Source of the DNA: DATKMP01 sp035541775 | Lineage (GTDB): Bacteria; Bacteroidota; Ignavibacteria; UBA10030 | NCBI GenBank assembly: GCA_035541775.1 | Contig: DATKMP010000070.1 | Location: forward strand, 1-16,072 | Reading direction: 5' to 3' | DNA: 16,072 nucleotides | Shown here: positions 6,525-14,097 of the stretch, in pieces | Numbering within the stretch: the stretch's first letter is position 1 | Layout of the letters: every line of letters begins with the position of its first letter | The notes under the pieces: generated by a model | Seen by the model: the letters and a program-made list of their open reading frames with translations, nothing else | Database searches by the model: none | Told to the model about the DNA's origin: nothing | Translations under genes and position numbers: made by a program

Positions 6525-7499
6525 TTATTGAAAATCCAGCGATAGTTGTGTACGTTCCCACATCAACACCAACCGTCCGGTTGAGTTTCCTGTTCGTTCT
6601 AATACGATGGTGAATTGTTCTACCGGGTTCGTGATCGTTTTTTTCTTCAGCGGCAGCCGCACAAAATCGAGTTTGGAATTATACGTCGTTCCCCACTGCC
6701 CGGTTTGTTTGTTGATAATGAGATACCATTGTTTCGATGAAGGGAGCGTATAAAGTGTATACGACCCTTTTGGAATTTTCACGTTGCCCGCCGTGAGATC
6801 GGCTGTGGTTGTGAACGACGTCGCAGCATTCGCTCCCGTTCGCCAGACCACGTTGTACGAAACAACGCCGCCCATAATGGTTCTTCCGCGCATCGACGGA
6901 CGGCTGTAATTCACAACAAGGTGCTTGCCATTCAACATCAACTCTACAGAATCGCGCGGGCTGGGAAGGACGGGTTCGGTATTGACATGGAACGGAGCCG
7001 AAAGCTGCGTGTTTTCCCATTCGATTTTGAGCATGCCGTTGCCGTTATCATTTTTTTCTATTTTGAACGTCAGCGCTTCCACGGTGTTGTTGAGCGGTTT
7101 GACAGTAAGATCGACGCGCGCAAGATCGAGCTGTGGATTATACACCGTTCCCCATTGACCGATTTGTTTGTTGATGATCAGTTTCCAGCGTTCTTCCGCG
7201 GGAAGCGTATAGAGCGAATAGGAGCCGCGCGGAATGATGGCGCCGTCCATTTCCAGATCAACATCCGTAGTGAAGATGGTTGCCGCACCGTCACCGGTAC
7301 GCCAGACGCGATAATACTTCACAACATTACCGAAAATTTTCCTCCCGCGTACAGAGGGCTTGCCGTAATTAATGCTGATTTTTTTACCGTTCAACAGCGC
7401 TTTTACAGAATCACGGGGCGCAATCACCGGCTGCTGCGCCGATACAGAGATGCTGCCGCACAATAGAGCCATCGAACACCAAAGCAAATATTTTTTCAT
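6525..7499 (-). CDS. Secreted DUF2911 protein with two tandem DUF2911 domains
   Basis: A 324-residue protein with a signal peptide (MKKYLLWCSMALLCGS..., cleavage probably after SVSA at residue 21), so it is periplasmic or exported. It has two DUF2911 domains: residues 27-170 and 180-323. Aligned by eye without gaps they share about 78 of 144 positions, including PRDSV, LNGK, the motif NY-x2-PS-x-RGR, VWRTG-x2-AAT, P-x-GSY-x-LYTLP and LIINKQ-x-GQWGT-x-YN. DUF2911 is common in Bacteroidota/Ignavibacteriota exported proteins and has no established function. An in-frame start 75 nt further up would run back over the macrodomain stop; ATG 7499 gives a proper signal peptide and a 16-nt gap, so it is chosen. 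The domain looks like a beta-rich binding fold, and I see no catalytic motif. Confidence 0.9.
   Translation of the reverse strand: MKKYLLWCSMALLCGSISVSAQQPVIAPRDSVKALLNGKKISINYGKPSVRGRKIFGNVVKYYRVWRTGDGAATIFTTDVDLEMDGAIIPRGSYSLYTLPAEERWKLIINKQIGQWGTVYNPQLDLARVDLTVKPLNNTVEALTFKIEKNDNGNGMLKIEWENTQLSAPFHVNTEPVLPSPRDSVELMLNGKHLVVNYSRPSMRGRTIMGGVVSYNVVWRTGANAATSFTTTADLTAGNVKIPKGSYTLYTLPSSKQWYLIINKQTGQWGTTYNSKLDFVRLPLKKKTITNPVEQFTIVLERTGNSTGRLVLMWERTQLSLDFQ
6531..6962 (-). repeat. Second copy of the DUF2911 internal duplication
   Basis: Encodes residues 180-323, starting SPRDSVELMLNGK. It is separated from the first copy by a 9-residue linker (HVNTEPVLP). Confidence 0.85.
6990..7421 (-). repeat. 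First copy of the DUF2911 internal duplication
   Basis: Encodes residues 27-170, starting APRDSVKALLNGK. About 54% identical at protein level to the second copy. DNA-level similarity is visible in the WRTG, GSY and NKQ-GQWGT stretches but is no longer continuous, so the duplication is old. Confidence 0.85.
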
Positions 7500-7515
7500 A
7501 AAATCCGTTTCCACC

Positions 7516-8037
7516 CTATGCAAGGTGTAATTCTTTTCTCGCTTCTTCGTACACATCGTATGTGTGTCGATCAAAACAAACCACTATTACCTTCAGCGCA
7601 ACATTCGATTTCAACTCGCGGGCAATTTCATGCAGGGCAATACGCGATGCACGCTCGACCGGAAATCCGTACACGCCTGTACTAATAGACGGAATAGCAA
7701 GCGTTTTGATTCGATAGTCGCGCACAAGTTGAAAACTATTTCGGTAACATTGCGCCAATAAAATATCTTCATGGTGATTGCCGCCATGCCAGATCGGCCC
7801 GACCGTATGAATCACGTACTTCGCGGGAAGGCGGTATCCTTCGGTAATTTTTGCTTCACCGGTTGCGCAGCCATCAAGTGTTCGGCATTCCTTCAGCAAT
7901 TCCGGTCCTGCGGCACGATGAATCGCGCCATCGACTCCGCCGCCGCCCAGCAGTGTAGTGTTCGCTGCATTCACAATCGCGTCCACTGTTTGCAAAGTAA
8001 TATCACTTTGAATGATGGATAATCGAGTTTGCAGCAT
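7516..8037 (-). CDS. Macrodomain ADP-ribose-binding protein, O-acetyl-ADP-ribose deacetylase type (YmdB/MacroD-like)
   Basis: A 173-residue single macrodomain. It contains the ADP-ribose site DAIVNAANTTLLGGGGVDGAIHRAAG at residues 19-44, with Asn23/Asn26 and Asp36 in the positions used by YmdB/MacroD enzymes, and the phosphate loop IPSISTGVYGFP at 115-126. Members hydrolyse O-acetyl-ADP-ribose and remove ADP-ribose from acidic residues. It has no signal peptide and should be cytosolic. A TTG three codons upstream is preceded at once by an in-frame TGA; ATG 8037 is preferred, although both have only a weak ribosome site. It sits 23 nt after the DUF1460 gene and 16 nt before the DUF2911 gene on the same strand. 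No ADP-ribosyltransferase, sirtuin or antitoxin partner is present in the window, so this looks like a housekeeping copy. Confidence 0.94.
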   Translation of the reverse strand: MLQTRLSIIQSDITLQTVDAIVNAANTTLLGGGGVDGAIHRAAGPELLKECRTLDGCATGEAKITEGYRLPAKYVIHTVGPIWHGGNHHEDILLAQCYRNSFQLVRDYRIKTLAIPSISTGVYGFPVERASRIALHEIARELKSNVALKVIVVCFDRHTYDVYEEARKELHLA

Positions 8038-8060
8038 TGCTTTCAATCACAATCAAAAAA

Positions 8061-8936
8061 TTAATGCGGAGCAATCTCCATCGGACGCGCAACCATAATG
8101 CCCGCATCATCTTTGACGCGCGATAAATATTCCCATAGTGGATAACTCGTGATTTGCACTTGCGAACCCGGCAGCGGCGCATGCATCAGCCGCAATGTTC
8201 CATCCACCCACACGGCAATGCCGGTGTGTTTGCAATCCAATCCATTGTTGGTGGTGGTGATGGCAATAATATCGCCGTCATGAATTTTCGATGCGATGGC
8301 TTTTATATTTGCTTTTGGGATATGATATAATTTTCGATAATTGATGCTATCTTCGAAGGCACGCATCTTCTTCACATCATCCGGAAATTCTTTCAGCTTC
8401 GGATAGACATCGGCATGGGTGGACATAAAGTCGATGGTCTTTCGATACGGCACGCCACCGATTTCATGTGTGATGTCCTTCAGCACGCCTTTTTTTTCGT
8501 TGTCATAAAAATAATCCGACGTGTAATGCAGCCGGCTTGGATATCCGTCGATAACGCCGCTGCGATAACGGACGAACTGCAATTCTTTTTTGAAATCGCC
8601 AAATGTCGTTAATCCTTGTTTGATGCAGCGCGCAAGCACAAGGGTGTTTTCATAGAACGTCACGCAATCCACCGTTTGCAAATCGACAATGAGATGCTCT
8701 TCACCGGACGCTTCAATCGTGTGTGCAGTGTACTTTGTACCGAGGAATGATTTTCCAATTTGCGTCATCACTTCGCCCATAGGTTTTTCTTGCAGCTTGA
8801 GCGATACAGCAAATTTCATTTTCTGTTTGAAAATGATTTCGTTAGGATCGGCAGATTGCGCAACCGATTGACCGAAAGAAAAAACAAGGAGAGCGGCAAC
8901 GATGAACCACAAAAATATTTTATCATTCAGTTTCAT
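8061..8936 (-). CDS. DUF1460 protein, NlpC/P60-fold N-acetylmuramoyl-L-alanine amidase-like
   Basis: A 291-residue protein with a signal peptide (hydrophobic 7-22, cleavage probably near SVAQ at 24-27), so it works in the periplasm. DUF1460 members adopt a papain-like NlpC/P60 fold and are regarded as cell-wall amidases. The catalytic Cys is Cys91 in VDLQTVDCVTFYENTL and the His is His237 in DCKHTGIAVW. The SRLHYTSDYFYDN block at 134-146 is the other hallmark of the family. The likely role is cleavage of peptidoglycan fragments during turnover or recycling. The start ATG 8936 gives a clean signal peptide; the ribosome site is weak. It follows dnaB after 48 nt and precedes the macrodomain gene by 23 nt. 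Confidence 0.9.
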   Translation of the reverse strand: MKLNDKIFLWFIVAALLVFSFGQSVAQSADPNEIIFKQKMKFAVSLKLQEKPMGEVMTQIGKSFLGTKYTAHTIEASGEEHLIVDLQTVDCVTFYENTLVLARCIKQGLTTFGDFKKELQFVRYRSGVIDGYPSRLHYTSDYFYDNEKKGVLKDITHEIGGVPYRKTIDFMSTHADVYPKLKEFPDDVKKMRAFEDSINYRKLYHIPKANIKAIASKIHDGDIIAITTTNNGLDCKHTGIAVWVDGTLRLMHAPLPGSQVQITSYPLWEYLSRVKDDAGIMVARPMEIAPH

Positions 8937-8984
8937 GCGTTCACACTATCGTTCCTTTTCCGTCTGCCTTCTCTCCTTCTTCGC

Positions 8985-10418
8985 TTAAAACGGATTTTCA
9001 TCCGGCCCAGCAGGCATCAACGCCTCGGCATTGAAGGAAGCACGATTTTCAAATCGCGCATACTGTTTGATGAATTGCAGCTTCACGGTGTCCGTCGGGC
9101 CGTTACGCTGTTTGCCGATGATGATTTCCGCCAGCCCTTCCGTCGATTCGCCTTCATCTTCCGTAATGCCGAACATTTCCGGGCGATGGACGAACATCAC
9201 CACGTCGGCATCCTGTTCGATAGCGCCGGATTCGCGTAGATCGGATAATGCCGGGCGTTTGTCATTTCGCGATTCGACACTGCGATTCAACTGCGAGAGT
9301 GCGATTACGGGAAGATTTAATTCTTTCGCCAATCCTTTCAACGAACGCGAGATCGTGGAAATTTCCTGTTCACGGCTTTGAATGTTTCTCGGCCCCTGCA
9401 TCAACTGCAAATAGTCCACCACCAACAAGCCGATGTTGTGCTCCACTTTTAAACGCCTCGCTTTGGCGCGTAATTCCAAAATGTTCAGCCCTGGCGTATC
9501 GTCGATAAATATTTTTGCTTTGTATAACCGTCCCACGCTCATGCTAAGTTTTTTCCATTCGTCTTCCGGCAAACGCCCCGTACGGACTTTGTGCGCATCG
9601 ACGCGCGCCTCGGCGCACATCAACCGCATCACCAATTGCTGCGTGGACATTTCCAATGAGAACATACCGACCGCCGTCGGTTTGTCTCCGTTCAATGCGG
9701 CGTTACGCGCTACCGATAATGCGAATGCTGTTTTTCCCATCGACGGCCGACCGGCAATGATAATAAAATCGGAGGGCTGGAACCCGCCGGTCAATTCGTC
9801 TAACCGATGAAATCCCGATGGCGCGCCAGTAACGCCGCCATGCTTTCCGTGAATGCTTTGCAGCATTTCCATGGTTTGATGCACCGCGGTATCCATCGCG
9901 GTGAAACTTTTTTTCATCCGTTGTTCGGAGATGTTGAAAATTTTCTGTTCGGCTTCATCTAACAGTCCCAGCGCATCTTCCGTTTCACTGTACGCACGAT
10001 TTGCCACTTCGGAGGATGCATGGATCAACTGCCTCATGAGCGCGCGTTCCAGCACGATGTGCGCGTGGTATTCCACGTTCGCGGCGCTGCTGACTTTCGT
10101 AGTAAGTTCGCTGAGATAATATTCTCCGCCGATATTTTCCAGTTCACCCTGGCGACGCAATTCTTCCGTGAGTGTAATTAAATCGACCGGTTCGCTGCGA
10201 TTAAAAAGTTCGATGAGCGCTTTAAAAATTTTCTGGTGTGCGGGTTTATAGAATGCCGTGTCGTCCAGCACTTCTAATGCTTTGGCAAGTGCTTCTTTCT
10301 CGATGAGCATTGCGCCCAGCACCGCTTCTTCAATCTCTACCGCTTGCGGCGGTACGCGCCCTTCCGAAGGAAGATTGGAAGGCGAATTAAAATCTATCAG
10401 TTTTCGTGGTTCTGGCAT
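8985..10418 (-). CDS. dnaB: Replicative DNA helicase DnaB
   Basis: A 477-residue hexameric 5'-3' helicase that unwinds DNA at the fork and recruits primase. The N-terminal domain (about 24-125, VPPQAVEIEEAVLGAMLIE onward) and linker helix (150-170) precede the RecA-like domain. Walker A is GRPSMGKT at 223-230, and the H1a stretch is MFSLEMSTQQLVMR. Walker B is LLVVDYLQL at 331-339 (Asp335), H3 is SQLNRSVESR onward at 375-405, and H4 is IGKQRNGPTDTV at 434-445 with the Lys436/Arg438 finger. Length is normal and there is no intein at the P-loop or in H3/H4, the usual insertion sites. The start ATG has GGAG 7 nt upstream. It lies 22 nt after the MbfA-like gene, so it seems to be expressed from the yicC operon rather than alone. 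Confidence 0.98.
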   Translation of the reverse strand: MPEPRKLIDFNSPSNLPSEGRVPPQAVEIEEAVLGAMLIEKEALAKALEVLDDTAFYKPAHQKIFKALIELFNRSEPVDLITLTEELRRQGELENIGGEYYLSELTTKVSSAANVEYHAHIVLERALMRQLIHASSEVANRAYSETEDALGLLDEAEQKIFNISEQRMKKSFTAMDTAVHQTMEMLQSIHGKHGGVTGAPSGFHRLDELTGGFQPSDFIIIAGRPSMGKTAFALSVARNAALNGDKPTAVGMFSLEMSTQQLVMRLMCAEARVDAHKVRTGRLPEDEWKKLSMSVGRLYKAKIFIDDTPGLNILELRAKARRLKVEHNIGLLVVDYLQLMQGPRNIQSREQEISTISRSLKGLAKELNLPVIALSQLNRSVESRNDKRPALSDLRESGAIEQDADVVMFVHRPEMFGITEDEGESTEGLAEIIIGKQRNGPTDTVKLQFIKQYARFENRASFNAEALMPAGPDENPF

Positions 10419-10440
10419 TCTTCAACTCCATACAATTTTT

Positions 10441-11613
10441 TTACTTCAGCGCCGGCGCAATGAGTAATCCAATGAGATATGTTGTGATCGCTTCGCCGAG
10501 TCCGACGAACGTCATTTCCATTCCACTCTTCATCCACGAGCGTCCCGTAAGAACGGTCTTCGATGCACCGACGGCAAAATGTGCCAGCGTACTGATGACA
10601 AACGATATAATCAATCCCGTTGTTCCTGTCCAGAAGAAAAACGGAAGCACCGGTACAATCGCACCGATGGCCGTACTGATGGTGGCGCTGAACGCCGACT
10701 TCCATGGATTGGGAAATGATTCTTCCGACAATCCAAGCTCTTCGTGCGCCAGCGATTTTAACAATTGTTCTGGCTTCTCGGAGATTTTTGCTACTGTTCT
10801 TTTTGCATCGTCCGGCGAAAGCCCCTTAAGCTGATAAAACAATTCCAACTCTTCTCGTTCTTCATCAGGATTCGATTCAATCTCGCCGCGTTCTTTTTCG
10901 ACTTCTGCCTCATACACTTCGCGTTCGGATTTTGTTGCGAGATATGCGCCGCTGCCCATCGATAATGCCGAGGCAACACACGCGGCAAGTCCGCTGAGGA
11001 GAATGAATTCGCTTGAATTGGCAGTTGCGGAAGTTGCACCGGCAACGCCGCTCACGACCCCGAATGCCGAACCGAGTCCGTCGTTAATACCGTAAATTGC
11101 CTGGCCGATCCAGCCGCCGGCAGAATGTGCATGCCATTTTTCATTCGCAAAAATTTTATCCAGACGGCTTTGCGGATGCCGCGTTACAGGCGGGCTGCTC
11201 ATTTCTTGCAGCATTAAACTGTGCGCGTTCTCTTCAAGCTGCACTTCCTTCAGCACGTTTTTTTCTTCTTCCGATTCCGCCATCTCGATCATTTTTCCGT
11301 ACAGCGAATCGGCGCCCGCTTCGCCGTCTTCCAGCATTTGTGCCGCTATTGCAGGGTCGCTTTTTAAAATTGCTTTCCGGCGCATGGTTTCTGCCAGCGA
11401 TGCTTTATACGCGCCGACTTCCACACCGAGTTCTTTCAACCGTGCAGCCCAGCGTGCGGCATGTTTGTCTTCTGCATCTGCCATTCGATCCAAAATGGAT
11501 TTTCGTTCAGGATTTTTTTCTTGTGCCGCCATCGCGCGATAATTCGCAGCGCTGTTCATTTCATCGCGCCATGCCTGTTTCAGATTGGTGATAAATTGTT
11601 TTGGATTCTTCAT
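10441..11613 (-). CDS. mbfA: Rubrerythrin-VIT1 fusion: membrane-bound ferritin-like iron exporter (MbfA-like)
   Basis: A 390-residue fusion. Residues 1-140 form a ferritin-like di-iron domain with candidate ligands Glu18, Glu48/His51 (EDKH), Glu98 and Glu128/His131 (EENAH). Residues 160-390 are a VIT1/CCC1 transporter domain: GINDGLGSAFGVVSGVAGA at 175-193 is the first membrane helix, SMGSGAYLATKSEREVYEAE at 218-237 starts the acidic cytoplasmic metal-binding helices, and three more membrane helices follow (about 308-327, 330-350, 366-386). In Agrobacterium and Bradyrhizobium such fusions export iron and protect against iron plus peroxide. The start is ATG 11613, two nt after the UDG stop (TAA CG ATG). 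The longer in-frame start 69 nt upstream would lie inside that gene and outside the ferritin-like domain. Translation is therefore coupled to the DNA glycosylase. Confidence 0.93.
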   Translation of the reverse strand: MKNPKQFITNLKQAWRDEMNSAANYRAMAAQEKNPERKSILDRMADAEDKHAARWAARLKELGVEVGAYKASLAETMRRKAILKSDPAIAAQMLEDGEAGADSLYGKMIEMAESEEEKNVLKEVQLEENAHSLMLQEMSSPPVTRHPQSRLDKIFANEKWHAHSAGGWIGQAIYGINDGLGSAFGVVSGVAGATSATANSSEFILLSGLAACVASALSMGSGAYLATKSEREVYEAEVEKERGEIESNPDEEREELELFYQLKGLSPDDAKRTVAKISEKPEQLLKSLAHEELGLSEESFPNPWKSAFSATISTAIGAIVPVLPFFFWTGTTGLIISFVISTLAHFAVGASKTVLTGRSWMKSGMEMTFVGLGEAITTYLIGLLIAPALK

Positions 11614-11615
11614 CG

Positions 11616-12470
11616 TTACGCTTTCTCGTTCGCTTTCATTTCGTCGTACAGCTTTCGGAACTTCTGCACATCTTCCCAGCACGGACGTTTCCAGTTGGGA
11701 TTGCGCAGCAAGGCCGCCGGATGATATGTGACCATCAGCGGAATGCCGCGGTAGTCATGCATTTTTTCCCGCAACTGTCCGAGCGATGCGTTGGTTTTCA
11801 GCAGCGACTGCCCCGCAATGCGGCCCGCGCATAATATCAATTTCGGTTGGATGAGTTCTAATTGTTTCCATAAATACGGTTCGCACGATTCTACTTCTTC
11901 TGCCTGCGGGTCACGATTGTTCGGCGGGCGGCACTTGAGAATATTGCAAATAAAAACTTCTTCGCGCTTGAATTGCACTGCTTCCAAAATTTTTGTCAGC
12001 AATTGACCTGCGCGTCCGACGAACGGCTCGCCTTTTTCGTCTTCATCTGCTCCCGGCGCTTCGCCAACAACGACAATATCCGCATGCGGATTGCCGACAC
12101 CGAAGACAAATTTCTTTCGCGTGTTTCCGAGTCCGCATTTTTTGCATGTGTTGATCATACTGTTGAGGCCGTCGATCGTTTCTGCCAATGCCCACGCTTC
12201 TGCGGGATAGGCAGGCAGTGATTCTTTTGCAGACGGTGGCGCAAGAATTTTATTTCCAAATAAATCTACCTCTGAAGCAACAGATTCTGGTTTTTTCATA
12301 GAAGTAATTTCTGGCGAATGATGGAGCGGCGGCAACGGTGCAGGTTGTTCCGTTTCGATAGAAACCGGACGACGATCCGCGAACAATATTTCGCCGTACA
12401 ATTCGCGCTGCTGTTTCAAATAAAGCTGTGTTTTAGATAATAATGTTTTGTATTCGTCTTCGAGCGACAT
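11616..12470 (-). CDS. Family 4 uracil-DNA glycosylase with [4Fe-4S] cluster and N-terminal extension
   Basis: A 284-residue protein. The catalytic core (about 100-284) has motif 1 GEAPGADEDEKGEPFVG at 136-152 and motif 2 HPAALLRNP at 250-258, both typical of thermostable family 4 UDGs that remove uracil from single- and double-stranded DNA. The four cluster Cys are Cys109, Cys112 (CKKC), Cys180 (LKCRPPNNRDP) and Cys196. Residues 1-95 are an extension: a helix (LEDEYKTLLSKTQLYLKQQRELYG) followed by a Pro-rich, probably disordered stretch (QPAPLPPLHHSPE) and a short Phe/Leu patch (VDLFGNKILAPP). Such extensions occur in many longer family members and may recruit partners. The start ATG has no clear Shine-Dalgarno. 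It follows coaBC after 31 nt and is nearly contiguous with the MbfA-like gene. Confidence 0.95.
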   Translation of the reverse strand: MSLEDEYKTLLSKTQLYLKQQRELYGEILFADRRPVSIETEQPAPLPPLHHSPEITSMKKPESVASEVDLFGNKILAPPSAKESLPAYPAEAWALAETIDGLNSMINTCKKCGLGNTRKKFVFGVGNPHADIVVVGEAPGADEDEKGEPFVGRAGQLLTKILEAVQFKREEVFICNILKCRPPNNRDPQAEEVESCEPYLWKQLELIQPKLILCAGRIAGQSLLKTNASLGQLREKMHDYRGIPLMVTYHPAALLRNPNWKRPCWEDVQKFRKLYDEMKANEKA

Positions 12471-12501
12471 AGAATTGCAACATTCGCACTGAAGTGAGGT
12501 A

Positions 12502-13716
12502 TTAGATCAGTGATTGTATTTTATCAAGGATGCGTTGCGCAATTTCGTATTTCGGCGCGGGACTGCATGTTTCTATCCCGCCTTGCCTATCGAGCAGCGT
12601 TATCGTATCCATATCGGAACCGAAAACTGGATTTTTTTTATTAAACGCATTCAACACGACAAGATCGAGATTTTTCTTTCTCAATTTTTCCTTGGCATTG
12701 GCAAGTGCGTTATTTGTTTCAAGCGCAAATCCGACTAAAATTTTTTTGCCTTTGTTTTTTCCAAGCGATGCAAGAATATCCGTTGCTGCCGACAGCGTTA
12801 ATTCCATTGTATTGGCAGAAGATTTCTTTTTTAATTTTTGTGACGATGGTTTTGCCGGTGTATAATCCGCGACGGCGGCAGACATAATCACAATATCCGT
12901 TTGCTTTGCTTCTTTGGTAACGACGTTGAACATTTCTCTTGCAGATTCAACATCCATGCGGTGAACGCCGCGCGGTGTCTCTAACTTCACCGGCCCGGCA
13001 ATAAGCGTCACTTCAGCACCGCGCTGTGCGGCTGCCGTAGCAAGTGCAAATCCCATTTTCCCCGATGAACGATTGCCGACAAATCGCACCGGATCGATTG
13101 CTTCATACGTTGGCCCTGCGGTAATTAGAATTCGTTTTTTTTTGAAGTCCTGATGTGCGTGCGCAAGAATGGCATCGACTGCTTCCACTATGGTCTCAAT
13201 TTCCGGCAGCCGTCCCGGCCCATGCAAGCCGCTGGCAAGTTCGCCTCGGGCCGGCGGGATTATGATAAAACCGCGTTCCTTTAACGTTGCAAGATTTTTT
13301 TGTGTGATCGCGTTAAGATACATTTCCGTATCCATCGTCGGCGCAAGAAAAATCGGATGCGTGGTCGCAAGCGCAATCACCGTGAGTAAATTGTCGGACA
13401 ACCCATACGTCAGCTTTGCAATCGTATTAGCCGATGCCGGCGCAATCACCATCGCATCTGCCCAGTTGGCAAGATCGATATGTTGCGTGCTGATGTCCGA
13501 CGACGATGATTGATTGGTTGTCCACAAATCGTTGTACACCGGATTTTTGGAAAGCGCAGAAAATGTCAGCGGCGTAACAAATCGTGCCGCTGCTTCTGTC
13601 ATCGTCACTTTCACTTCAGCGCCAGCGTTGACCAACGCACGAACAAGGTACGCAACTTTGTACGCTGCAATGCCGCCAGTCACTCCGACAATAATATGCT
13701 TGCCCTTGAGTGACAT
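12502..13716 (-). CDS. coaBC: Bifunctional phosphopantothenoylcysteine decarboxylase / phosphopantothenate-cysteine ligase
   Basis: A 404-residue coenzyme A biosynthesis enzyme. The CoaC domain (1-185) is a flavoprotein: GVTGGIAAYK at 11-20, the catalytic His79 in QHIDLANWAD, and PASANTIAK at 93-101. Two positions differ from E. coli Dfp: the PxMN motif reads APTMDTEMY (Asp129 instead of Asn), and the clamp motif reads GELASGLHGPGRL (Ser162 where E. coli has its essential Cys). I recall these variants as common in Bacteroidota, so they are probably a lineage trait. The CoaB domain (193-404) has ILITAGPTYEAIDPVRFVGN, SSGKMG, AAVADYTP, the lysines KLKKK at 294-298 and LVGFALETN. The domains are joined at FKKKR, encoded by a run of nine A. 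The start overlaps the rpoZ stop (TAATG). Confidence 0.97.
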   Translation of the reverse strand: MSLKGKHIIVGVTGGIAAYKVAYLVRALVNAGAEVKVTMTEAAARFVTPLTFSALSKNPVYNDLWTTNQSSSSDISTQHIDLANWADAMVIAPASANTIAKLTYGLSDNLLTVIALATTHPIFLAPTMDTEMYLNAITQKNLATLKERGFIIIPPARGELASGLHGPGRLPEIETIVEAVDAILAHAHQDFKKKRILITAGPTYEAIDPVRFVGNRSSGKMGFALATAAAQRGAEVTLIAGPVKLETPRGVHRMDVESAREMFNVVTKEAKQTDIVIMSAAVADYTPAKPSSQKLKKKSSANTMELTLSAATDILASLGKNKGKKILVGFALETNNALANAKEKLRKKNLDLVVLNAFNKKNPVFGSDMDTITLLDRQGGIETCSPAPKYEIAQRILDKIQSLI

Positions 13717-14069
13717 TATGCTTCTTCAGCGGGTGTTTCTTCTTTCTTGGCGAAGAGTTCAGTCTTTTCTTTGTACCGATAAGTCACTTTCTTATCTTTG
13801 ATTTCGTCGATGGCAACCTCGGTTGCTTTCTGGCGCTTTTCAAATTCCAGGCTGATTTTGAGTTGGTCGGGATTTAACGTGACTGTCTCCACATCTTCTT
13901 CCGGTTCCGGCGTTGCGTTGAGCGCTTTCAATGTTTCGAGACGGCTTGACAGTTCGATTTTTTGTTCATCATGAATTTGACGCGCGCGTTTGGACGCTAT
14001 GACAATGGCTTCATAAATATTGCCTGCCTTTTGTAAAAATTCATGAATTGCGACGGGTTTTATTGCCAC
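13716..14069 (-). CDS. rpoZ: DNA-directed RNA polymerase omega subunit
   Basis: A 117-residue protein. Omega helps assemble RNA polymerase by holding the beta-prime subunit, and in some bacteria contributes to the ppGpp site. The core is NIYEAIVIASKRARQIHDEQ at about 17-36, the conserved omega helix, followed by an acidic linker and a Lys-rich region ending in KKEETPAEEA. The start is GTG 14069: GGAGG lies 7 nt upstream, and the protein then begins AIKPVAIHEF as expected. An in-frame ATG 69 nt further up would run into the end of gmk and is rejected. It lies 28 nt after gmk and overlaps coaBC by one base. Confidence 0.93.
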   Translation of the reverse strand: MAIKPVAIHEFLQKAGNIYEAIVIASKRARQIHDEQKIELSSRLETLKALNATPEPEEDVETVTLNPDQLKISLEFEKRQKATEVAIDEIKDKKVTYRYKEKTELFAKKEETPAEEA

Positions 14070-14076
14070 GGTATTT

Positions 14077-14081
14077 CCTCC
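14077..14081 (-). promoter_or_regulatory. Shine-Dalgarno site GGAGG that decides the GTG start of rpoZ
   Basis: GGAGG 7 nt before GTG 14069. No comparable site precedes the longer ATG alternative. Confidence 0.8.
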
Positions 14082-14097
14082 AAGATAAAATGATTCG

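Noticed and set aside
7516..8037. Macrodomain as part of a DarTG-type toxin-antitoxin or defence system
   Set aside because: The neighbours are a DUF1460 amidase and a DUF2911 protein; no DarT-like ADP-ribosyltransferase is present, and the sequence is of the YmdB/MacroD type.
8985..10418. Possible intein in DnaB
   Set aside because: The P-loop, H3 and H4 regions are continuous and the length is that of a normal DnaB.
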